A DNA stretch of 64,000 nt, taken from Sextonia rubra. Taxonomy: Eukaryota; Streptophyta; Magnoliopsida; Laurales; Lauraceae. The notes beneath the pieces were generated by a model that was given only the letters and a program-made list of their open reading frames with translations, had not been told where the DNA came from and did not search any database. Shown piece by piece: positions 54,808 to 64,000 of this stretch. The position numbers and the translations under genes are program-made. The stretch is from the NCBI GenBank assembly GCA_037013555.1, contig JASUAD010000004.1:30497001-30561000 (forward strand), written 5' to 3'. Position 1 is the stretch's first letter. Each line of letters starts with the position of its first letter.

Positions 54808-56849
54808 CAAAATTTTATCCAATGCATTTTTTGAGATGTTGCCGCGAAGGTCATTGAAATCAAAAGGCTTGAAATTGTGTTACACAACTGTTTTACTTTT
54901 TTCAAATGATACTTTTATACTAGTATGTTGCAGGGCAGATTATGGATTTTTGTCCAGTTTGATTCAAGATCTCCTTGATATAAACTAAGTTGTCTTTTTA
55001 ATTGTGCATGTGAACTCTCGGCCCTATAAGAAAAATAAACGTTATTAATTCATATGGATATATTACATAATAAATGTAACTCAATCAATAACAAACATTC
55101 ACATTACCTATTCGATGTAGTATTCTCCAAATGTAAACAATTATCTGCCCATGCAGGCACAAATTTTTCCTTGTATGGATCTAACCATGTGCTCTTCACA
55201 TACTGCAGTGCTTCGGGATAAGTACAAAAATCCTTACGTAGCCTACCAAAAAGTTCATTATACTCTTCTTCTGTGGAAGCAGACATCACCATATTCCAAC
55301 TCATATTAAACTTGTCCCATATTTTCTTGGTTTCAAACAACTTTTTACATTTACTTAAGACTCTCTTATTAATGTGCCTAGTACATAATAAATGAGTACT
55401 CTCCGGAAATACACTGTCGATGGCCTTCATGAGCCCCAACTCTCTGTCGGTGACAATAATTCCAGGAAGAACACAATTAGCGTCAACAATGATAGAACGC
55501 AAGACTCTCAACACCCATGCATAATTATCTTCACATTCAGCTTGGAGATAAGCAAAGCATACGGAAAATGTCATTTCTGTGGACGTAACTCTAACAATCT
55601 CCAAGAGAGGAAGTCGATACCGGTTCGTCTTGTACGTGCAATCCATTATCAAGACATGTGGAAATGCACGCAACAATTCTAAGCTGGTTGGATGTGTCCA
55701 ACAAATGTCCCTGAGGGTGTCAGTATTATCACAGTTCCTATGCCATTCAATGTACTTATGCTCTGTCAATTTGCATAGGAGTTGTTGCATTTGACTTCTC
55801 CCACCCTGTTCAGTGATTTTCTACCTATAGCGTGCATTGTAGATAGTCTTCATTGTTGTTACATTTAGTTCACTTCTTTGTTTTAATGTAACCAAAATAT
55901 CTTTTGGCTTAACCATACTCTTTGACAGATCAATTAACAACTCCGTCTCTTCCTTTGATAGTCTCCCTGCAAATGAGTGCCCTTCTAGATACTCGGCAGC
56001 CGAGTGATTATGAACACCACACACAACTTCCAACATCCAATCATCACCTGTAGCCAACTTCTTGCCCTTTAATGTGAACGGGCATCCACATTTCTTTGAT
56101 CTTATTTGCTTGATCTTCTTTTTAGGAATCCCTTTGTTATTGGACTCGCACGCATTATTATAATATCCAAATCTCTCACATGCAAGGGTAATTCTTGGTT
56201 TTACACCAACCCCACCTGCATTTGAGGCCCTAATCACAACAACAATACCATTTCTCTTGCCAACATCACGAGCCCACTTGATTAAAGCATCCCGGCTCTT
56301 GAATATCTACACAAAAAAACATTTATTTTTATATATTAACGGATGCAATTAAATCACAAAATTATTCAACTATGCGCCTTACCTCATGAGTGGTAAATTC
56401 ACTCGTATAATCCATTACACATTCATCAGTCACTCGGCTGCACTGTGTAGACGGACCATCCTACAGATGAAAATAAAATGGAATGTTAACACATATACTA
56501 TGTTCAGCCCTGAATGGCTGAACAAACAGGTATTATTCAGCCACATTTGGCCGAACATAATAGATATGTTCGGTCATTAATGGCCGAACACATTTGATGT
56601 GTTCGGCCAATAATGGCCGAACACACCTAATATGTTCGGCCATTTGGGGCCGAACATGTTTATTATGTTCACTCATTGCAGACCGAACATATGAAACGTG
56701 TTCGGATTTCCGAGACTAAACAGAGCACGAGCATGCAGAGAATTTAAAAAAAAGAAACAGAAAAGGAATGTATAAATTTCAAACAAACTCACCTTGTCAC
56801 TGCCATTCTCATTGAAAACAACTATTTGAGTGTTAATCTCCTCCTCCAT
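54790..56849 (-). pseudogene. FAR1/MULE transposase, spliced, broken and 3'-truncated
   Basis: DDE transposase of MuDR-like elements. Exon 1 is 56849-56793 (ATG, 19 codons, donor GTGAGT). Exon 2 is 56460-56383 (26 codons, donor GTAAGG). Exon 3 is 56306-55108 (donor GTAATG). Exon 4 starts at 55023 after CTTATAG; all phases agree. An N-terminal FAR1/WRKY-GCM1-type zinc-binding region (CGCPFTLKG...HNHSAAEY) precedes the MULE catalytic domain, with LIMDCTYKTN (first Asp), IVTDRELGLM (second Asp) and a CTRHINKRV region. Exon 4 begins RAESSHAQLKRQL. Defects: TAG at 55821-55823 (codon 207, same frame on both sides); a frameshift in exon 4 after WTKIHNL giving TAA at 54917-54915; a further stop in the homologous frame (VV-stop-HNFKPF); and loss of everything after about KNALDKILLE, including the SWIM zinc finger. 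It cannot make a complete transposase. Confidence 0.92.
56501..56722. repeat. Right palindrome array: 7 units, exact 33-bp period
   Basis: Seven palindromic units of the same TGTTCGGCC-N6-GGCCGAACA type start at 56501, 56534, 56567, 56600, 56633, 56666 and 56699, each exactly 33 bp after the last. Spacers of 9 bp are AT-rich and unrelated in sequence. The array lies in intron 1 of the transposase (56792-56461). The outermost unit (TTCGGATTTCCGAGACTAAA) is the most degraded. Confidence 0.95.
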
Positions 56850-57238
56850 TACACTATTTAAGTGTTGATTGATGTTTGCTATGACAGAGAGTAATGAGAA
56901 GGGAAGATAATGCCAACTTGTACTCTTAGATAATGATGTTCTATTTGAAAGAAGGTGGAAGAGGGAAGGAGAGGGTCTTAGAGATGCTCTCTTGCATAGA
57001 AGAGGTAAGAGGGAAGAAGGAAGAAAGAAGAGGAAAGATGCTCTTGGAGGAAAAAAGGGAAGAAGGATGGAAGGGAAGATGATGGAAGAGTGTGTATGAA
57101 AAGAAATAATGGGCTAATGTTGCAAGAGACAAGGGCATTTTAGTCCTTTCATGCATGGGCAAAACTGTAAAAAAAAAATAAAATTCTAGTGTAAGAAGAG
57201 AGAAAAATTGTTTATATTTAGAAGCTCCCTTTACCATA

Positions 57239-60200
57239 TCCCTCCCTAGTATATTACCCTAGGGCTAGGTAAAAATCTCCATCTTGGGTGTGAGAATGAA
57301 AGAATGGGGAAAGTTAGTTCATACGTACCTGACCGACGTGTAATACACCTCAAGTTTACTTATGTCTATGGACATTTGTTAATAGATGAAGTATCTCTAA
57401 TGGTTATCTCATACTTTCTTTTACTATTCATATCAAAAGATCAATGATGTGATCCAATGAATGATGATGCAATATCCATGATATGTGATTTGATTGACGA
57501 TGCAATGTGCAAGATACATGATTTGATCTAATGGATGCTGTTAATGATGCACAATCCATAATGAAAAAATGTCTTCCAACCATAGATACCTACTCTAGAT
57601 CATCAATAAAATGCGAACACAAGAAAAGATTATTATTTCATTCTCCAATTAATAGTTCAACACACTGTTTGCCATCTAGTATAAATAATTTATGAAGCAA
57701 TATAGTATACATGAACCAATAAATGACATATAAATCAATTCACCACAATAGCTATGCCCAAAATATGTTTTATTATTTAAACATGAAAAGATTTAACCCA
57801 AGTCACTCAGGGCTATTTGATATCTCAAATCCATTCAAACAATTCATGGCTTAAAATAAAAGACTTGGACCATATGATGATCTTAAGAATTTTAGATTAG
57901 ATAGATCGTATGCAAAAAAAATCATGAAAAGTCCCATTTGGATATGTCCCAACAAGAAGTCATAACATAGCCTATACCTTTTTATAAGCCTAAATGCTAA
58001 TATCAAGCATGAAATATTAATTAATGGGCTTAGGCACTCTATCATACCTTAGGTTAGATCTAACAACTTGTGTGTAGGCCATTACTTAATAGAACTTTTG
58101 GGCACTTAGTAGAACCAAATTAAATAGATAAATAAGCTACTAGATGGGCTTTAGAAGAGCCAAAATAAATGTATTACTAGTAATGTGAGAGAAACCAAAT
58201 AATTGAAGTGACCAATCTACCATAATTAAAGAAAAAGTTAGTTTAATAATTGCGTACCACCATGAACGGTTTTTTCTTATCCATTGCAGAGTAATGTTCT
58301 CTTTGCAATCTCTCCCTCACGCACTCTCACTCACAATGTGGTGGGGAGAAGATGCAAAGGGGCAAAGTGGAGGAAGCCCAAGTGTTCTCCAAAAGGGGTC
58401 AATATCAAGCTGGATTGATTACTTTTCAATTGAAAAAAAGGATCCCCTGGCCATTATTCATTAGGTAGGTCTCGCCATTTCTGCTTGGAGAGAAAATGCC
58501 CCACTCGTCAACTTTGTTATATGTGCTTGAATCTGAAGGGTTACTGGGCACATGAGTTCCATTTCACTCTTTCCTTCCTTGCAACAATCCTACAATGCGA
58601 GGATTGTCCATTGCATGAACATATATGAGAGCATGGCATTTTCTAACAATATTATTTCCGAGCTATGATACGAGTGATCAACAAAATAACATAAATCTTT
58701 ATGCAATTTTGTGAGTGCTTCTTCTAGAAATTTGTGTGTTGCATGGTAAAAAAACTATAATAAAAGAGTAATCTCTGTGCCAAGTAGAAAGAAAGCATCC
58801 TTGTTCATATATAGTATGACAAACTCCAAAAAAAATATATCATAAAAGAAACATGATATATCTTAAAAAAAAAAGGAGAGAGAAATCATACCGTATCATA
58901 TCTCTTTCTCAGGCCTTTTGGTGGATTCTAATTTTAGGCTTTCACAAGTGCTATATCATGTGATTATGATAACATCATGTTCAGTGACTGCTAAAATCAA
59001 ACATTAAAAGAATGATGAACATGTAACTTAAGCATATTGACATGTAACTTAAATCATATCGCCGGCATTCTATTTTTCACTCTCAATGACATAGAGTAAA
59101 CTGAACATGTATTCATTATAACTTATAAATCAGTCAATACTTACTCTTGATTACAACTTTCTTCATGATAACGAACAATTGCTGTCTTTAACAGTTGGGG
59201 AAGTGTTATCTTGGCTCAAACTCCAATTGAGAGAGTCTATTCTAACTCTCCTTTCTTATTTTATTCTAACTTGAGTTGGAGTATACCATCCACTAAGCCA
59301 ACTATTATAAATAGATATAGCTGGGTGGTAGTAGAGCACAAGAATACTTATAACCAATAGAGATAAATCATTCATCACTATCTTCTCCATAAGGATGTCT
59401 ACCCTTGCCCTGAGATTGTGAAGAGTGAATCATACGTGGTTGATCTCTAGTAGACAGTTAAAGATATTTACATCCATTGTTTGATCCAAGTCGACACTGT
59501 CCTAATCACATTTGTAGCGGTCCTATGATCCTGATTTATGCTTTCACAACACCTGCCTTAGGAAGACTGTGTAATCATAAAATAACTAACTAGTGAATAA
59601 AAGTGAATGTAAGAAATTAATTTAAGAAAGAATAAAAATAGAAAAAGCACGCCAATTAAGATGCTTTCTTAAAGACATCAATTTCGCACATGGCTGTGTT
59701 GATGAAACCCTTGGATACAAGTCTAGATACTAGAATAAAAAAAATATGGAATTACCCTTAAAATCAAAGTAAAAATAAAAGAGAACAAAATGCTCTTAGA
59801 AAATGTGCTTCTAAAAATACTTCATTCCGCTCATGTTCAAACTCGAATTGGGCCTAAATAAATAGAATTAGAAAGCATCACTTAAAATAGGGTCACATCC
59901 ACTCAAATGGGCCTAAGAGACATATTTTATTGAAGAAGCACAACACACTTTAAATTTTAAAATACGTAAAATTTTGAGAATATTTTGAAAAGACACACTC
60001 AAGTGTCTCTTGAAATTTAGTTTTTCTTTTTAATTATTGGTTTTTAGAAAATATCCAACACCTATGGCATGGGACCCCAACTTCATAAAAGGCCTCCCCA
60101 CCGTCGCACAGCTTACTGATAAAGGACCCATATAAGTAGGGATGTAAACTGGTTTAAAAATAGGACCCATGCCTGGACCATTTATTTATCGAAACCTAAA

Positions 60201-63200
60201 CAATGACCGTTGTTAAAAGGTTGGAACCTCAAAATTATTGAAAAATCGAAAACCCATTTACGTTCCTACATATAGGTGAGAGGACCTTTGGCTGAAGGGG
60301 CCTTAAAAGTTAAAAATCAATCTATAACCGTTTTTTGATCAATCTAAAACGTTTTTGGCACAGACGCACGGTTTGCAGATTCATCCATCAACTTTACCCC
60401 TTTGAGTTCGTCTTCTTACACATCTATTTATCCGAAGGAACAGGATTGCCATTCGAAACCAATGGACTCCCCTTTCTAGAAGGGCCTTCTCAAATACAGG
60501 CACTAAATCTTGAATCATTTGCGATGGACTCTGGTGAACTCTGGGTGATTGCACACTCAGCCTGAGCATAACCATCCACGTATCTTTTGGTACTTCTGCA
60601 AATCACACAACGCATACATGCACTGATGCACCCTTTCTACCCCCACCTTGTTATATCCAAAACAGCTTGCTGCCTGCACAAGTGAAACATGACAACGTTG
60701 GGACCTCTCATTGTACATGAACTGGCCCACCACCGAGTTCGTGCTAACTTAGTTTTGATGGTTCTGTCAATACCAACTTCAGTTATCCGCAGGCATCATC
60801 ATCATCATGAGTAAGTGCAATATTGTAGTGGTCTCTTCAGACCGGATTGTCACATGTGACCCCTTTGAGGGTGAATTGAGAGCACTACAGTCTGATTTCA
60901 CATTATGCTCAATGCTGAACTTCCCCATGTCATGCCCCTAGAATTGGGCCGGATCCAAGTCTAAGTCCAAGGGTATGAGAATCAGAGCTCATTAAAGCTT
61001 ATCTCAATATAATACTGTGGGCCCAACTCCAGGTGAATTGAACAGGTCACTATAATCACAGGCAGATTTAACAAAACAATCACGGCATAGCTGGTACAAT
61101 TAAGTTAACATAAATATCAGTATCATTAAATGAAGAAATAGTCAAATCATCAACAGTGTCATAGTTAATATTCAAGAAAAGATTTAAATACATCAAACCT
61201 TAGGCCCAAACAACTATGGCTTCATTTATTTAAATACTAAAGTTTTAATTTAATGAAGTAGTTTATGACATCTCAATCTATGTATTGGTACTCCACTCAA
61301 CAACTTTGCTATCTTACGAAATCTCTGGCGTCTTTTGACCCTTCAATTCACTTGTAACATTAGTAACTAGACACCAAATGTAGCATTATTAGATTAACAT
61401 AATCTGGCAAATAGATGGATATAGGTGATGAAACATAAGTATGACAATTAAATTTATCAAAGTACAATATTGAGTGTAAACAAATGTATAATAATAATCT
61501 GAAACCCATATACATGGGTGAACCCGCTTAATGAATGTACAAGGGAAAATCGGCTCGGCTCAGCTGCATATTGCATTATGCAATATATGTTGGCCCAATG
61601 GCATATAGCTACCTCCAACTGCGATTGGTATCAAATGCATGCCAAATCCCATCTACCGGCAAACGTCCTAAACTGTGGTAGGGTAATAACAAATTAACTA
61701 ACATTATTACAGATACTATTTCATTAAAAAGGAATAATAAAGCAGACTGAGGTGTGTTATGCAAATGCATTGGATTAAGGATAGGACGGTTTAATTACTA
61801 TTACATAATACATTTGAGGCTTGAGAAATTCACTCTGCTCTTACCAGCAATGGAACAAGTTGGGTTCGGGTTTACGTAGACTCAAACTTGACCTGATTGA
61901 CATTTCTGCAATACCATTCCCATCTCAACCCATGACAAATTGGATGGTTGTCATACCAAGCTCCATGACAAACACGGTTGGTTGAGTTTGGTTGTGGTTT
62001 ATTTTATATTTGCAAAAATTATTTAAAATAGTTGGGATTTGAAACCATGACCTCTAAAAAGATATCTTTTCTTACCACTTGTACTATTAAGCTCTCATTT
62101 GATAACTTGGGGCACATGCCTATCAGGGAGTATCCCGTGTGTTGCAAGGTTTGGATCGGATGATAGATGGGCTTCACCTAGAAATCTCAAGAAAAAAAAT
62201 GGTACATACACCCATATATAAGAAAATATTCAAGTGAGAACTTGTTCACACTATGCTTCCAGGAGAACTATTGTTTGGCCCACCAAATAACCCATCCAAA
62301 CCATGATCAAATAGGGACCCCCTTAATCCCAAGGTTTGGCACCCGTCCGAATGTATTTGACCATTGGATGGAGGGTTAAAAATTCTTTTTTAATATGAAT
62401 CTATTAAACTTGTGGGCCATAGATGAAGTGGTTAAGGGCATGGGATTGAGTTTACACTTGATAGTTGTGGTGGTTTTACATAAATCTTTCTCTCCCCCTA
62501 GTCTCATCCCCAGTTGGGACCCCATAAGTGGGCCCCATAAAAAGTTTTAACTATAACTATGCGAGAACTGTTCTCACTAGAACAAAATCCATTTCCTTAA
62601 GCTTTAACTTCCAGTAAAGCCCACATCCACCCTTATGCAATATCTGAAATCTTACTATAAAATGTTCAAATTAGCTGGGTCTAAAAAGTTGCAACCTTTC
62701 ACATTTTCAAACTCACTCTATCATTGAACAAAATAATCTTTTTACAATTTGTAAAAATTATCTAAAATAGTTAATAATTGGAAGAGGCTCCAAAACCAGA
62801 ATCTACCCTAAACCCAATTCGTCGGTTCACATTGTATAAATCTACGCCTATCTCAACCTCAAAGAAACCAATACAACGGTCATATCGAATATGACTTCTC
62901 TTCTTCCAATGGTAGTAAACTAGCGACAAGAGCCCAAAAATAAATAAATTACATATAAGTTTATAAGATAGCAAAATTAATTATAACCATATAGTAATGT
63001 TTTAGGTCCCATAATGGATAAATCGCATGATTTTAATCAATCGTTTATTTCATATAGGTAGACCCCACAAAGGATAAAATGCATGATTTACAATTTCATA
63101 TATATGGAGCCTTCAAATCACGAAAACATATCTGAATTTGTGACGGTATCCTCATCCAATGGGATAGTTCAAATCGCATGCTCAATATGAGTTTGTGATT

Positions 63201-64000
63201 TTTCCTCATACCAATAATAAAAAAAAAACCAAAATTGAGAGATTGATCAAGGGCCAAAACACACTGTATAAATAAAAAAATCCGAAATTAAGAGAAAAGG
63301 GTTGCAATTGGAGGGACTACAATGGGCTGACTTAATTAATGATAAGGATATTATCCGTGTGACTCGTGATTGTTGCAACTAAGCATTAGGGATTAGGATG
63401 AAATCTCGAGATTTTAGGGAGGAATTGAGATAATTGAGAAATTATTTTACACATTTGATTGAAAGGGTATAGTTGTAAATGGTGAGGAATGCTAATAAGT
63501 TACGATGACAATGGGCCGAATTTGGCATAGCTCTGACACATACCTTGCCCTTTAATGGATTTACAGTTTGTAATACCAAACCCGACCAGCAATGAGTATG
63601 GATTGGGTTGGGTTTTATACTGGTGACCTTTTTATTTTAACAAATAAGAAAGTTTCCATGTAATGTTAAGTACCAAGCTCATACTTGTGACAGAATGTTC
63701 TAATAGACAATCTTCTGTAGAAGTCTTACAAAGTAATATTGAAGTACCAATTGGAAAGGATTGTGTTAAGGACAACTAGAACCGAATACCACCATGAACC
63801 TGGCAGAGCCACTACCAAAACCATCCTTAAGAGTGATCATGGGGGCTTGCCTGTTTGAACCTGAGTTGTTATCATCTTTACTGATATGGACTTCACCCAG
63901 TCTAAGAAATTTGACAAACCAATTTTTATGGATTTTGGACTTCTCAAAAGCCAAAATCTTAAAAATTATATCTTAAAAACCTCAACCAAACATGCCCTTG
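57239..64000. other. Intergenic, AT-rich, no gene recognised
   Basis: No frame here has a recognisable domain. The longest is 76 codons at 60335 and lacks any supporting signal. One small hAT-type MITE is listed at 60137-60268. A TCATCATCATCATCATGAG run lies near 60796. A block beginning TGTCATGCCCCTAG near 60930 has the look of an LTR start, but no partner or end was found. Confidence 0.5.
60137..60268. mobile_element. 132-bp hAT-type MITE
   Basis: Starts TAGGGATGTAAACTGG, and the right end, reverse complemented, reads TAGGAACGTAAATGGG. Flanks are CATATAAG (60129-60136) and CATATAGG (60269-60276), an 8-bp duplication with one mismatch. The interior has GGACC-type words near both ends and no coding capacity. 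Confidence 0.72.

Larger units (their letters stand above)
53503..57238. mobile_element. Mutator-like element (MULE) with 9-bp TSD carrying two convergent genes
   Basis: The element spans 53512-57229 (3,718 bp) and is flanked by TTTACCATA at 53503-53511 and 57230-57238, the 9-bp duplication typical of MULEs. The terminal inverted repeats are imperfect over about 45 bp: the left starts GGGACTTGCTAAACATA, the right (reverse complement) GGGAGCTTCTAAATATA, and both share TTCTTACAC further in. Inside, a FAR1/MULE transposase gene runs leftward from the right end and a plant mobile domain gene runs rightward from the left end. Their 3' ends abut near 54772-54790. Both 5' ends have CT-rich leaders and a first intron with a palindrome array. 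Confidence 0.93.

Noticed and set aside
55392..55794. Plus-strand open frames opposite the MULE transposase
   Set aside because: Antisense shadows of the conserved transposase domain, with no motifs of their own.
56235..56237. GTG as start codon of a separate 138-residue protein
   Set aside because: The frame continues upstream through IVVVIRA to a clear acceptor at 56307-56308 and joins two further exons in phase, so this is the interior of exon 3.
53979..56722. Regularly spaced palindromic repeats that superficially look like CRISPR arrays
   Set aside because: The spacers are only about 9 bp and AT-rich, the units are imperfect with variable centres, no cas genes exist, and the host is a plant. 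They lie inside introns of a MULE.
59202..59560. Possible solo LTR with TTATAAATAGATAT and a TGTTATCTTGG start
   Set aside because: No matching end dinucleotide pair, target duplication or second copy could be found.
60335..60575. 76-codon plus-strand and 64-codon minus-strand frames
   Set aside because: Neither resembles a known family. They are mutual antisense shadows without promoter or splice support.

Overview
The window is nuclear DNA from a flowering plant. It has spliced genes with GT-AG introns, an AT-rich background, plant-type transposons (copia LTR, Tip100-like hAT, a MULE with a FAR1-type transposase), a plant type-C response regulator and a plant mobile domain fragment. The very long introns would suit a lineage with large introns such as a magnoliid or basal eudicot, but the species cannot be fixed from sequence alone. 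No rRNA, tRNA, organellar insert or CRISPR array was recognised.

Layout. 1-2162: AT-rich flank, then a two-exon type-C response regulator gene whose phosphoacceptor aspartate is replaced by glutamate. 2163-11928: intergenic, with a 90-bp tandem repeat, a probable solo LTR, the 5' part of an Ac-like hAT element and a MITE-like element. 11929-15166: an internally deleted copia retrotransposon bounded by a perfect 5-bp target duplication (AGTAC). 16143-50624: one host gene, the ER-anchored UFMylation factor DDRGK1/UFBP1. Its eight coding exons (298 codons) are spread over 34.5 kb, with introns of about 3.9, 1.8, 1.0, 0.12, 6.6, 20.2 and 0.11 kb. Intron 5 holds a complete non-autonomous LTR element with a nested TIR element. 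Intron 6 holds a full-length 3.57-kb Tip100-like hAT in antisense orientation, LINE and copia remnants and several TIR elements.

53503-57238: a 3.7-kb Mutator-like element with 9-bp target duplications (TTTACCATA). It carries two convergent broken genes, a FAR1/MULE transposase (minus) and a captured plant mobile domain gene (plus). They meet at an internal deletion that removed the C-terminal part of both. In the first intron of each gene sits an array of seven imperfect palindromes repeating every 33 bp. This symmetrical architecture is the most unusual thing in the window. 57239-64000: intergenic, with one small hAT-type MITE.

Only two host genes look functional, the response regulator and DDRGK1; all other coding sequence belongs to mobile elements at various stages of decay. 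Exon boundaries were placed by hand from splice consensus, reading phase and remembered family conservation. No alignment or database search was run.
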